From Verrucomicrobiota bacterium (GTDB taxonomy: Bacteria; Verrucomicrobiota; Verrucomicrobiia; Opitutales; Opitutaceae): a stretch of DNA of 64,000 bases. The notes beneath the pieces are model-generated. The model saw nothing but the letters and a program-made list of their open reading frames with translations. It was not told where the DNA came from and made no database searches. Shown piece by piece: positions 17,545 to 26,349 of this stretch. Made by a program: the position numbers and the translations under genes. Location: contig JAEWQP010000016.1 in assembly GCA_023399155.1 (NCBI GenBank), positions 124,001-188,000 of the forward strand, in the 5' to 3' direction. Each line of letters starts with the position of its first letter. Position 1 is the first letter of the stretch.

Positions 17545-18432
17545 ATGGCCTTTTCGCTCCTCCACAGACAACGATCCGCAGCGCCCGCGACCGAAACGGT
17601 CGAACGTGGGATCAGCGACAAGGACTACACCTTCATTCGCGACCTCGTCTACCAGCGCAGCCGGATCAACCTGGGCGAAAACAAGCGCGAACTGGTCAAC
17701 GCCCGCCTGGTCAAGCGTCTGCGGGCGACCGGGTTGCCGACCTATGGCGCGTATATCGAGCTGATCCGCTCACCTGCGGGGGAGGAGGAGCGCATGCACC
17801 TGATCGATGCGATCTCGACCAATCACACCGCGTTCATGCGCGAGATCGATCACTTCCGCTTCCTCTCGCGCGAGATCCTTCCCGGGGCGCTCCGCGGCCC
17901 CTTTCCCGAGGGTGAATATCGCATGTGGAGTGCCGCCTCGTCGACCGGCGAGGAGGCCTACAGCGCCGGTCTGGTGATGGCGAATGCCCTGGGCGAACCG
18001 CCGCGGCTGCGCTGGACATGCGATTGCAGCGACATCTCGACGCGTGTGCTCCAGACCGCGCGCAACGCCACCTACGACGCCTCGCGCCTGCAGCAGGTCC
18101 CGCCGGATTGGGTGCGGCGCTACTTCGTCGATGCCTCCCGCCGGCCGGGCGAGACGCTCTTCCAGGTTCGCCCGGAGTTGCGCGGCCACTACCGCTTTCA
18201 CCACCTCAACCTGCTGGGTGCGCCCTACCCGTTCACCAAGCCGTTTCACCTCATCTTCTGCCGCAATGTGATGATCTATTTCGATCGCGCGACGCAGGAG
18301 GAACTCGTGGAGCGGCTCACCCGTTCCCTCGTGCCCGGCGGTTACCTGTTCATCGGGCATGCCGAGAGCCTCACGGGGGTACGGACGTCGCTCAAGAACG
18401 TGCGCCCGGCGATCTATCGTCGTCCCGAATGA
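17545..18432 (+). CDS. cheR: Chemotaxis protein methyltransferase CheR
   Basis: The product has 295 residues: a helical N-terminal domain followed by a SAM-dependent methyltransferase fold with WSAASSTGEEAYSAGLVM (glycine-loop region) and FHLIFCRNVMIYFDRATQEE. CheR methylates glutamates on chemoreceptors, opposing CheB. It is the first gene of the plus-strand chemotaxis operon and its stop overlaps the cheB start as ATGA. No C-terminal TPR extension is present. Confidence 0.95.
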   Translation: MAFSLLHRQRSAAPATETVERGISDKDYTFIRDLVYQRSRINLGENKRELVNARLVKRLRATGLPTYGAYIELIRSPAGEEERMHLIDAISTNHTAFMREIDHFRFLSREILPGALRGPFPEGEYRMWSAASSTGEEAYSAGLVMANALGEPPRLRWTCDCSDISTRVLQTARNATYDASRLQQVPPDWVRRYFVDASRRPGETLFQVRPELRGHYRFHHLNLLGAPYPFTKPFHLIFCRNVMIYFDRATQEELVERLTRSLVPGGYLFIGHAESLTGVRTSLKNVRPAIYRRPE

Positions 18433-19523
18433 CCTCGCCCCTCGAACACGGCCGCAAGATCCGCCTGCTCGTCGTCGATGACTCGCCGACGGTGCGAATG
18501 CTCGTGACGCGCTCGCTGGTCGACGACCCCGACATCGAGGTCGTGGCCGGCGCTGCCGATCCCTACGAGGCGCGCGACCGCATCCTCGAGCTCAAGCCCG
18601 ACGTGATGACGCTCGACCTCGAGATGCCCCGCATGGACGGGCTGACGTTTCTCCGGATCCTGATGCAGAAGCGGCCGATGCCGGTCGTGGTGATGAGTTC
18701 GCTCACGACGAAGGGTTCGGACCTCGCGCTCGAGGCGCTGCAATGCGGCGCCGTCGACGTGCTCGCCAAGCCCTATGGCTCGAACTCCACCGCCATGATC
18801 GGCCGCCAGCTGGCGGAGCGCGTCAAGATGGCGGTCGGCTGCCGCGTGCGTCTGCCCGGCCAGGACGGACCCGGCCCGCGTGTCGGGTCGCTGGATGCAC
18901 CGGCGGTGATCCGCGGCCGGTCTCATCCCCGCCAGATCATCCTGCTCGGCGCTTCCACGGGAGGCACCGAGGCGTTGCGCGACGTGCTCATCCGGCTGCC
19001 GAGCAATTGCCCGCCCATCGCCATCGTGCAGCATATCCCGGCGGGGTTTTCCCGGGCGTTTGCCGAGCGCATGAACAAGACCTGCAAGATGGAGGTGCGC
19101 GAGGCGGCCCAGGGTGACGTGCTGCGCACGGGCCTGGCCCTGGTCGCACCCGGCGACTACCACATGACGCTACGCTGGACCGGCATGCACTACGAGGTGG
19201 GCCTGAGGCAGGGTCCCCCGGTCTGGCATCAGCGTCCCGCCGTCGACGTTCTCTTCAAGTCCGCTGTCGAGGCCGCCGGTAAACACGCCGTGGTCGGCCT
19301 GCTCACCGGCATGGGCCGCGACGGCGCAGACGGCATGCTCAAGCTGCGCGAGGCGGGGGCCTTCACCGTGGCCCAGGACGAGGCCACCTGCGTCGTCTAC
19401 GGCATGCCCAAGGCCGCGGTCGACCTCGGCGCGGCCTGCAAGGTCGCGCCCCTCCTGCAAATACCGCACGTGCTGGCCCAGGCGCTCGGCGAACCGGCTG
19501 CGCCGGAAAGAATCGCCCGCTGA
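18429..19523 (+). CDS. cheB: Chemotaxis response regulator / protein-glutamate methylesterase CheB
   Basis: The product has 364 residues. The receiver domain has acidic residues in LLVVDDSPTVRM, phospho-acceptor Asp63 in LDLEMPRMDG, and Lys in the LAKPY motif. The C-terminal methylesterase domain has the catalytic triad Ser176 (GASTGG), His202 (VQHIPAGFS) and Asp298 (GMGRDGADGM). CheB removes methyl groups from receptors once phosphorylated by CheA. The start at 18429 overlaps cheR. All key residues are present. Confidence 0.96.
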   Translation: MTSPLEHGRKIRLLVVDDSPTVRMLVTRSLVDDPDIEVVAGAADPYEARDRILELKPDVMTLDLEMPRMDGLTFLRILMQKRPMPVVVMSSLTTKGSDLALEALQCGAVDVLAKPYGSNSTAMIGRQLAERVKMAVGCRVRLPGQDGPGPRVGSLDAPAVIRGRSHPRQIILLGASTGGTEALRDVLIRLPSNCPPIAIVQHIPAGFSRAFAERMNKTCKMEVREAAQGDVLRTGLALVAPGDYHMTLRWTGMHYEVGLRQGPPVWHQRPAVDVLFKSAVEAAGKHAVVGLLTGMGRDGADGMLKLREAGAFTVAQDEATCVVYGMPKAAVDLGAACKVAPLLQIPHVLAQALGEPAAPERIAR

Positions 19524-19569
19524 AGCTGCGTAGGACCGCCCAGCATTCCTTTCAGCACGGCGACCCGCT

Positions 19570-19577
19570 GCCGATAC
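19570..19577 (+). promoter_or_regulatory. Candidate FliA-type -10 element upstream of cheW
   Basis: GCCGATAC at 19570-19577 matches seven of eight positions of the FliA -10 consensus. The -35 position (TTCA, 15 bases upstream) is weak. It lies 41 bases before the cheW ATG in the 95-base gap after cheB, so it could be a secondary promoter for cheW-cheD-HDOD-cheA. Confidence 0.3.
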
Positions 19578-19618
19578 CTAACTGTCCACGTCCAACGCCA
19601 TTTCCAGCCTCTGTACCG

Positions 19619-20110
19619 ATGCAATCCAACGTCACCGAATCAGCCGTCGCCACCGAGCGCCGCGCGCTCTCGAAGTTCCTCACATTCGTGCTGGATAACG
19701 AACACTACGGCGTGGAGGTGATGAAGATCCGGGAGATCATCCGGATGCAGAAGATCACCCCCGTGCCGCAAATGCCGCCGCACGTGAAAGGCGTGATCAA
19801 CCTCCGCGGCAAGATCATCCCTGTCATGGATCTTCGACTACGCTTCGACCTGACGGCGAAGGACGCGGATGACAACACCTGCATCGTGGTGGTGAATCTC
19901 GTGCGCAACGACGGCAGCAACGCCCTCACCGGGCTGGTCGTCGACAATGTCGAGGAGGTGCTCAACATCAACACGGCCGAGATCGAGGACGCCCCGGAGA
20001 TCGGTTCGCACGCCGCCGGCGACTGCATCCTCGGACTGGCCAAGACCAAGAACACCGTCATCACGCTGCTCGCGATCGAACGCGTGGTCCTCGGAGAAGA
20101 CGCCGCCTGA
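19619..20110 (+). CDS. cheW: Chemotaxis adaptor protein CheW
   Basis: This 163-residue single-domain CheW protein contains FVLDNEHYGVEVMKIREIIR, then HVKGVINLRGKIIPVMDLRL, the characteristic CheW blocks. It bridges chemoreceptors and CheA in the signalling array. The first 15 residues are variable. It is the only stand-alone CheW in the window and is separated from cheB by 95 bases, so it may have its own promoter. Confidence 0.95.
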   Translation: MQSNVTESAVATERRALSKFLTFVLDNEHYGVEVMKIREIIRMQKITPVPQMPPHVKGVINLRGKIIPVMDLRLRFDLTAKDADDNTCIVVVNLVRNDGSNALTGLVVDNVEEVLNINTAEIEDAPEIGSHAAGDCILGLAKTKNTVITLLAIERVVLGEDAA

Positions 20111-20186
20111 GACAAGTGCCGCCCGTCGGCACGGGACCCGGCTCCCCCGCGTCCCCCACAAAGGCTCGAGGCGGTACTCCCCCGAA

Positions 20187-20708
20187 ATGGCCGGTTCTCC
20201 CACAGTTGGCGCGTTCTTCACCCAGCGTGTCGTGGTCGGTGTAGGCGACATGGCCGCAGCCAACAACAGCAGCGTGATCCTCAGCACCTACGCACTCGGC
20301 TCCTGCATCGGCGTGGTGATCCACGACGCCGCCACGAAGGCGAGTGCGCTGCTCCATTTCATGCTGCCGGACTCGACCATCTCGCCCGAGAAGGCGGGCA
20401 AGCAGCCGGCGATGTTCGCGGACACCGGCTTTCCCTCCATGATCAAGGCCTTCGTCGGACTCAAGGGCGCGAACGCCCGCGCCAAATGCTACATCGCCGG
20501 CGGCGCCGGCGTGATCAGCGGGACCGATGCCTTCAAGATCGGCGAGCGCAACATCAGCGCCGCACGCGTCTTCGTCCAGCGTCTCGGCCTCAACGTGGTC
20601 GCCGCCGACGTCGGCGGGATCAACAACCGCACGCTTCACCTCAATATCGGAACCGGAGAACTCACGATGAAATCGCCCGTGGAGACCCGGACCATCGACC
20701 TGCGATGA
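20187..20708 (+). CDS. cheD: Chemoreceptor glutamine deamidase CheD
   Basis: The product has 173 residues with the CheD signature ALGSCIGVVIHDA. By spacing, the catalytic triad is Thr34, Cys40 and His57, matching the Thr-6-Cys-17-His spacing known for Thermotoga CheD. CheD deamidates receptor glutamines and in some species interacts with CheC. No CheC or CheY was found here. The ATG at 20187 was chosen to start at the conserved N-terminus; its stop overlaps the next gene as ATGA. Confidence 0.93.
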   Translation: MAGSPTVGAFFTQRVVVGVGDMAAANNSSVILSTYALGSCIGVVIHDAATKASALLHFMLPDSTISPEKAGKQPAMFADTGFPSMIKAFVGLKGANARAKCYIAGGAGVISGTDAFKIGERNISAARVFVQRLGLNVVAADVGGINNRTLHLNIGTGELTMKSPVETRTIDLR

Positions 20709-21547
20709 ACGTCCAGGAACTCGTCTCCACCGTCAAGTCGCTGCCCCCGGCGCCCCGCGTACTGGTGCGCCTGCTCGAGGTCGTGCGCGACCCCGATGCC
20801 GACAGCGACCGCGTGCTCGAGGTGCTGCAGATGGACGCCGCCCTCACGGCAGAGGTTATCCGTACAGCGAATACAGCGTACTTTTCCGCGTCCTCGTCTG
20901 TTTCGTCGCTCGACGAGGCCGTGGCGCGCCTCGGCTACCTCGAGGTCTATCGCATGGCCGCTCGCATCCCCGCAGGGAAGATGTTCAGCGGCGCGATCGA
21001 CTCCATGGGACTCGCGGCCGGCGAACTCTTCGAGCACAGCCTCGCCTGCGCGATCGTGACCGACGAGCTGGGCCAGCGCATCGAGCTCGAGTCCGGCCTC
21101 GCCTACACGACCGGCCTGCTGCACGACATCGGCAAGCTGGTGCTGCACGAGCGTTGTGCCGACAAGTACGACCAGGTCTTCACCCGGATCGAGGCCGAGC
21201 AGATGACGCTGATCGATGCGGAGCGCGCCGTCCTCGGCTTCGATCACGCCGAGGTCGGCGGTGCGCTGCTCGAATACTGGAAGTTCCCGCCCGACATTCA
21301 CAACGCCGTCCGCTTCCAGTACGACCCGAAGTCGTGCCCCGAGCCGAAGTTCCTCGCGGCGTCGCTGCTCATCGCCAACTGGGCCGCCGGCGCCCTCGGC
21401 TGCAACCACGGCCGCGATGTCTGGGCGATCTCGATCGACGACGAGGTCCGCCAGCTCGCCCATCTCGAACCCGCGGACATCGAACTCCTCATCGTGAACA
21501 GCACCGCACGCCTGCACGCGGCCGTCGCCGCTGTCGCGCGCGAATAA
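20705..21547 (+). CDS. HDOD-domain protein within the chemotaxis operon
   Basis: The product has 280 residues, almost entirely one HDOD domain: the start SLPPAPRVLVRLLEVVRDPD, the middle TGLLHDIGKLVLHE with His140-Asp141 retained, and a later LLEYWKFPPDIHNAVRF. HDOD proteins are related to HD phosphohydrolases but usually lack several metal ligands, and many act in signalling or as scaffolds. Overlap with cheD (ATGA) and position just before cheA suggest a role tied to chemotaxis or motility. The precise function is unknown. Confidence 0.85.
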   Translation: MNVQELVSTVKSLPPAPRVLVRLLEVVRDPDADSDRVLEVLQMDAALTAEVIRTANTAYFSASSSVSSLDEAVARLGYLEVYRMAARIPAGKMFSGAIDSMGLAAGELFEHSLACAIVTDELGQRIELESGLAYTTGLLHDIGKLVLHERCADKYDQVFTRIEAEQMTLIDAERAVLGFDHAEVGGALLEYWKFPPDIHNAVRFQYDPKSCPEPKFLAASLLIANWAAGALGCNHGRDVWAISIDDEVRQLAHLEPADIELLIVNSTARLHAAVAAVARE

Positions 21548-21573
21548 TCACCGTCTTCCAAACGCACTGCGCC

Positions 21574-23769
21574 ATGAAACTCGACCCACAACAAGCCGCC
21601 GCCCTCGAGGAGTTCAGCGGCAAGATCGCAGCCGAACTCGTCTTCGCCGAACCCGGAAAGGACGAGGGCTTGATCCCCGCCTACAGCCTGCTCGGTGAGC
21701 TGATGGACAAGGTTGGCGCGTGCAACGATGTCATGGACGCCGCCAAGGCCATGCAGCACCTCCTGGGCGAGCACCTCGACCTGGGAAACCCCTGGTCGCG
21801 CGAAACGATCGACCAGCTCTCGGAGTTCAACTGCTGGTGCGAAGCGCTGCGTGCTTCGGTGGATACAGGCGAGACGGTGAAGCCGTTCGCGCCGACCGCG
21901 GCCGCGCCTGCCGCCCCGGCCGCCCCGGCCGCTCCCGTCAGCGCCGCGCCCGCCGCCCCGTCCGCGTCCGCGACGATTCCGCCCGAGCTCCTCGAACTCG
22001 ACGCCATCCAGTCGATCGACCTGAGCGAAAACGCCGAGCTCCTCGGTGAGTTCCACATCGAGGCGGTCGATCACCTCGGCCAGATCGAGGCGGCCGTGCT
22101 CCAGCTGGAGGCCAATCCGGGCGACCGCGACGCGATCAACTCGGTGTTCCGTTCGTTCCACACACTCAAGGGCGTGGCGGGATTCCTTCACCTCAAGCCG
22201 ATCAACCGGCTCGCACACGAGATCGAGTCGGTGCTCGACGACGTGCGAAATGGCAAACTCGAGTTCCACCCGGGCATCACCGACGTGGTCCTGGCCGGCC
22301 GCGACCTGATCGAGAAACTGGTCGCCCAGGTCGGCGACGTGATCCACGCCAACCGTCAGCCCGACACCGCCATCCCGGTGAGTGCACTCATCGTGCGCGT
22401 GCGCGCCGTTGCGCAGCGCGGCACGGTCACGGCCGCTTCGGCAGCCACACCGGCCTCCGCCACACCGGCGCCCCAGCCCATCGCTGTTTCCACGCCCGCG
22501 CCCGCGAACGATGCCGGCGCCGCACCGGCGGCCGCGAGCGCACCCGCGCCGAAGGCTGCAGCCGCGCCGCAGGGCGGCAACTCCGTCGGCGCCACCGCCG
22601 CCTCCCGCCAGGAGTCCAACACGATACGCGTGCAGACGGGAAAGCTCGACGGCCTGATGGATCTCGTCGGTGAGTTGGTCATCGCCCAGAGTCAACTTGT
22701 CGAGGGCGCGCGCGAGGCCGGCAACACGTCCGGCACGCTTCACCGCACGGTCGGGCAGCTCGCCCGCATCTCCAAGGAGCTGCAGCACACTGCGATGTCG
22801 CTGCGCATGATTCCGATCAAGCCGACGTTCCAGAAGATGGCGCGCCTCGTGCGCGATCTCGCCGTCGGGGCCGGCAAGCAGGTGGCGTTCACCATGCACG
22901 GTGAGGACACCGAACTTGACCGCAACATGGTCGAGGAACTGGGCGACCCGCTCGTGCACATGATTCGCAACGCCCTCGACCACGGCCTCGAGCCGCCCGC
23001 CGAGCGCGCGGCCGCCGGGAAGTCCGAGACCGGTCACATCCGCCTTTCCGCCTACCATCAGGGCGGCAACATCGTGGTCGAGCTGAAGGACGACGGCCGC
23101 GGCATCAACACCGAGCGCGTGCTGCGCAAGGCGGTCGAGAAGGGCCTCGTGAATCCAAACCAGAAGTACTCCGACGAGGAGATCTTCAAGTTCATCTTCC
23201 TGCCCGGTTTCTCCACCGCCGAAAAGATCACCGACATCTCCGGCCGCGGGGTCGGCATGGACGTGGTGAAGCGAAACATCGAGCGGCTGCGCGGCGCGGT
23301 CGAGATCCATTCCGACCTCGGGACCGGCTCGACCTTCCGCATCATGCTGCCGCTCACGATGGCGATCATCGACGGCCTGATTGTGCGCGTGGGTCACGAC
23401 CGCTTCATCCTCCCGACGACCAGCGTGCAGGTCGCGCTGCGACCGCAACCCGAGATGCTCGCCACCATCCAGGGACGCAGCGAGGTCATCGTGGTCCGCG
23501 GCAAGACGATACCGGTCGTGCGCCTGCACCGCCGCCTCTCGATCGAAAGCGATGTGACCAATCTCGTGGACGGCACGGTGGTGATCCTCGAAAACGCCGG
23601 CCGCCCGTGCGGCCTGTTCGTCGATGAAATGGTGAGCAAGCAGGAGGTCGTGGTGAAAAGCCTCGGCAGCACGATGCGAAACATCCCCGGCATCTCCGGC
23701 GGAGCCATCCTCGGCGATGGCAGCATCGCGCTCATCCTCGACCCGGCCGGCCTGATCAAGGCCGCCTGA
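21574..23769 (+). CDS. cheA: Chemotaxis sensor histidine kinase CheA
   Basis: The product has 731 residues. An N-terminal helical module (1-100) and an Ala/Pro linker precede the HPt domain, whose phospho-acceptor His196 lies in FHTLKGVAGFL. A second Ala/Pro linker follows, then the dimerisation region with MDLVGELVIAQSQL, the HATPase domain (EELGDPLVHMIRNALDHGLE, DDGRGI, DISGRGVGMDVVKRNI) and a CheW-like domain. CheA autophosphorylates and passes phosphate to CheB and CheY. The N-terminal module ahead of the HPt is unusual. A strong terminator follows. Confidence 0.96.
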   Translation: MKLDPQQAAALEEFSGKIAAELVFAEPGKDEGLIPAYSLLGELMDKVGACNDVMDAAKAMQHLLGEHLDLGNPWSRETIDQLSEFNCWCEALRASVDTGETVKPFAPTAAAPAAPAAPAAPVSAAPAAPSASATIPPELLELDAIQSIDLSENAELLGEFHIEAVDHLGQIEAAVLQLEANPGDRDAINSVFRSFHTLKGVAGFLHLKPINRLAHEIESVLDDVRNGKLEFHPGITDVVLAGRDLIEKLVAQVGDVIHANRQPDTAIPVSALIVRVRAVAQRGTVTAASAATPASATPAPQPIAVSTPAPANDAGAAPAAASAPAPKAAAAPQGGNSVGATAASRQESNTIRVQTGKLDGLMDLVGELVIAQSQLVEGAREAGNTSGTLHRTVGQLARISKELQHTAMSLRMIPIKPTFQKMARLVRDLAVGAGKQVAFTMHGEDTELDRNMVEELGDPLVHMIRNALDHGLEPPAERAAAGKSETGHIRLSAYHQGGNIVVELKDDGRGINTERVLRKAVEKGLVNPNQKYSDEEIFKFIFLPGFSTAEKITDISGRGVGMDVVKRNIERLRGAVEIHSDLGTGSTFRIMLPLTMAIIDGLIVRVGHDRFILPTTSVQVALRPQPEMLATIQGRSEVIVVRGKTIPVVRLHRRLSIESDVTNLVDGTVVILENAGRPCGLFVDEMVSKQEVVVKSLGSTMRNIPGISGGAILGDGSIALILDPAGLIKAA

Positions 23770-23797
23770 GCCGGTCATCGCGTAGCGATTGTTCAAC

Positions 23798-23831
23798 GAC
23801 GCGCGCCATGCCGGCGCGCGTCGCTTTTTTT
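23798..23831 (+). terminator. Rho-independent terminator after cheA
   Basis: A perfect 10-bp stem (GACGCGCGCC at 23798-23807 with GGCGCGCGTC at 23813-23822) and a 5-base loop are followed by GC and seven T residues. It ends the chemotaxis operon, which converges on the minus-strand Gfo/Idh gene. Confidence 0.9.
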
Positions 23832-23861
23832 GGACGCCGCCTCGCGCCGGCTGGTTCCGCC

Positions 23862-25238
23862 TCAGACGGCGTAGGCCCTGCGCATCGGCCGCTCCATCAT
23901 GGCATTCGCGCGCTCGTCGTCGACGAAGCGTTCCTGCTCCGGCGACCAGCTGAGCGCCGAGCGCCCGAGCCGGATCGCGGTGTTGGCCATGTGCGCGATC
24001 GTGATGGAACGATGCCCGACTTCCACCGGGGCCGCCGGCGCCCCGCCGGTGGAGAGGCACTCGATGAAGTTCCGTTCGTGCATCCGGCTCTCGTAGAGCC
24101 GGATCTCCCCTTCCTGGATACGCTCGCGCCGCAGCTCCTCGGGCGTGGTGACGATCCGGTCGCGCGCGGCGAAGATGGTGCGGCCGTCCTCACCCTCGAA
24201 AAGGATGCCGTTCTCGCGCGCGTTGGTGACGTTCACGCGCACGCCGCCGGGATAGATGACGTCGAAATCAAACTCCGGCACGGTGTTGTAGATCGCGGTG
24301 GCGGGCGGCAGGACCGCGTGGCGGATTTCCACGCGCACCGGCCCGCTGCCGTCGGTTCCCAACGCCCACTGCACGATGTCGAGGTGGTGGGCGCCCCAGT
24401 CGCTGATCATGCCGCCGGAGTAGTCGAAGTTGTGCCGCCAGTTCATCTGCAACAGCGCGGGAACATAGGGACGCTCCGGCGCCGGTCCGAGCCAGAGGTC
24501 GAAGTTCAGGCCCCGTGGCACCCGCTCCACCTCGCGCCGCGCCGCGAGCCGCGACCAGTCGAAATGCCCGCCCGGCAGGCCCACGCGAATGGACTGCACG
24601 CGGCCGATGCGGCCGTTGCGCACGAATTCGCACGCGGTCCGGAAGTAAACGCTGCTGCGCTGCTGGCTCCCGGTCTGGAAGGTCACGCCGGCGGCCGCGA
24701 TCTCGCGGGCCATGCGGCGCCCCTCGCCGATGGTGAGCGCCAGCGGCTTCTGTCCGTAGACATGCAGCCGGCGGCGCGCGGCATGCACGGCCACGGCGCA
24801 ATGCCAGTGATCAGGCGTGTTGACGACCACGCCGTCGAGATCCTCGCGATCCATCATGTCGCGGAAATCCTCATACACGCGGCAGCCGCGGTAGCCCGTG
24901 CCCGTCAGCCCGGCGTAGTGCGCCTCGACGGTGCGCCGGCCCACGAGCCGGCCGCCCTGCCGCTCGCCGCGGTAACCGTAGTTTCCCAGTTCCTTCACCG
25001 GGTCGGCCACCGCCACAACCTGCACCCGCGGATCGCCGAGGAAGTTGTTGAGCGTATCCTGCGCGATCGTGCCAAAACCCACGAGGCCGAGCGTGACGCG
25101 GTCGGCCGGGCCGGGGCGGCTGGGCGCGGTCTTGACACGTGCGCGCGTGGCGCATCCCGCGAGGCCAGCCACGGATAGTCCGGCGGCGAGTGCGGCTGAG
25201 CTCTTGAGGAAATCCCGGCGGTCAATCGGTCGAGTCAT
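23862..25238 (-). CDS. Tat-exported Gfo/Idh/MocA-family oxidoreductase, probable lipoprotein
   Basis: The product has 458 residues. The N-terminus MTRPIDRRDFLKSSAALAAG is a twin-arginine signal and is followed by a lipobox with Cys29 (LAGC), so it is likely an exported, lipid-anchored protein. The Rossmann domain begins LGLVGFGTIAQDTLNNFLG and contains the Gfo/Idh motif TPDHWH, then QKPLA. Such proteins act on sugars with bound NAD(P), and some exported members are glycosidases of family GH109-like type. It lies downstream of the GH43 and GH1-like genes on the same strand, suggesting carbohydrate processing. The substrate is unknown. Confidence 0.85.
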   Translation of the reverse strand: MTRPIDRRDFLKSSAALAAGLSVAGLAGCATRARVKTAPSRPGPADRVTLGLVGFGTIAQDTLNNFLGDPRVQVVAVADPVKELGNYGYRGERQGGRLVGRRTVEAHYAGLTGTGYRGCRVYEDFRDMMDREDLDGVVVNTPDHWHCAVAVHAARRRLHVYGQKPLALTIGEGRRMAREIAAAGVTFQTGSQQRSSVYFRTACEFVRNGRIGRVQSIRVGLPGGHFDWSRLAARREVERVPRGLNFDLWLGPAPERPYVPALLQMNWRHNFDYSGGMISDWGAHHLDIVQWALGTDGSGPVRVEIRHAVLPPATAIYNTVPEFDFDVIYPGGVRVNVTNARENGILFEGEDGRTIFAARDRIVTTPEELRRERIQEGEIRLYESRMHERNFIECLSTGGAPAAPVEVGHRSITIAHMANTAIRLGRSALSWSPEQERFVDDERANAMMERPMRRAYAV

Positions 25239-25380
25239 GGGGCGGAAGGAACGCTGAAAATGGGCTTGGGAAAAGGAAGCGTCGTCGAGACGCCGCAACC
25301 CGCGACGAGGATGCACAAAACGCGGCAGCCGTGCGGACGCGCGTCGTGCTCACGGTAGACCGGCGGGATGGAGGCGCAGC

Positions 25381-26349
25381 TCAGCCAATCGTGCGGCGCT
25401 CCGTCGTCGGCCCCAGGCATCGGGGCCCGTCGCTCGTCCACACCAGTGGATCCACGCACATCCGTCGGGCCGTGCGCGCGGCATCCCAGGCGTGATACAC
25501 GAGAAACTCGCGACCGTCGGGCGCGATGACGTGCGAATTGTGGCCCGGTCCGAGCACCGCGCCGGCCTGCTGGCGGAGGACAAACGGTCCTTCCTCCGGC
25601 GCGTGGCTCCACGGCCCAAGCGGATGCGCAGCGCGGGCGTAACTCACGCCGTACTCGTGGGTCTGCCAGTTGCCTCCGGAGTAGAAACAGTAGTAGCCAC
25701 CCTCGTGCTCCACGACGCAGGGACCCTCCACGGTGTGCCAGGCCGGCCACATGCGTCCGTAAAGCAGTCGTTCACGCTGGTAGATCTGCCAGTCGGCATT
25801 GGCCCGCAGCACCTCGCGCGGCTCGGAGTTCGCTCGAAGCATGTCCGCGCTCAGTCGCGCCACGGCGAGACCCGTCCCGGCGCGCTCCTCAAAATAATCG
25901 CGGGCGAAGAAGAGATACCAGGCCCCGTCACGCGGATCGCGAAAGGGATGAGCATCGATGCAGAAGCCAACCGACTCCGGCAGGACCGGTCCCTCGTCGA
26001 CAAAGGGACCCGAGGGTTCCTCGGCGACCGCGACCCGCACCCGGTGCTCCTCATCGCGCCCGGCCGGCGCCCTCGAGTAATAGAGAAAAAACCGTCCTCC
26101 ATGCGCCGCCACTTCGGGCGCCCAGAAGGCGCACGCCCCGGCGTCGTGCGCGACGGCAAGCGCCGAACCAGCCTGCGTCCAGTGCACGAGGTCCGGCGAA
26201 CGCAGGATTGGAAAGGCCGCGAGTCCGCCGGACTCGGTGTGCTCCAGGGCATCGCCCGTGCCGTAGGCGAAGTACTCATCGGCACAGCGCAACACGAACG
26301 GGTCGGCAAAGTACCCCGGCCAGACCGGGTTCTGGTAGGTCCAACTCAT
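25381..26349 (-). CDS. Glycoside hydrolase family 43-type enzyme
   Basis: The product has 322 residues forming a single five-bladed beta-propeller domain. The GH43 triad is visible: catalytic base Asp16 (GYFADPF), pKa-modulating Asp132 (FCIDAHPF) and acid Glu208 (TVEGPCVV). Family members are mainly beta-xylosidases and alpha-L-arabinofuranosidases. No signal peptide is seen, so it probably acts in the cytoplasm on oligosaccharides. The ATG at 26349 overlaps the stop of the upstream GH1-like gene as ATGA; the frame is open further upstream but is noise. Confidence 0.88.
   Translation of the reverse strand: MSWTYQNPVWPGYFADPFVLRCADEYFAYGTGDALEHTESGGLAAFPILRSPDLVHWTQAGSALAVAHDAGACAFWAPEVAAHGGRFFLYYSRAPAGRDEEHRVRVAVAEEPSGPFVDEGPVLPESVGFCIDAHPFRDPRDGAWYLFFARDYFEERAGTGLAVARLSADMLRANSEPREVLRANADWQIYQRERLLYGRMWPAWHTVEGPCVVEHEGGYYCFYSGGNWQTHEYGVSYARAAHPLGPWSHAPEEGPFVLRQQAGAVLGPGHNSHVIAPDGREFLVYHAWDAARTARRMCVDPLVWTSDGPRCLGPTTERRTIG

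Noticed and set aside
21298..24060. Minus-strand open frame of 920 codons opposite cheA
   Set aside because: Antisense shadow of cheA and part of the HDOD gene, with low-complexity composition and no recognisable domain.
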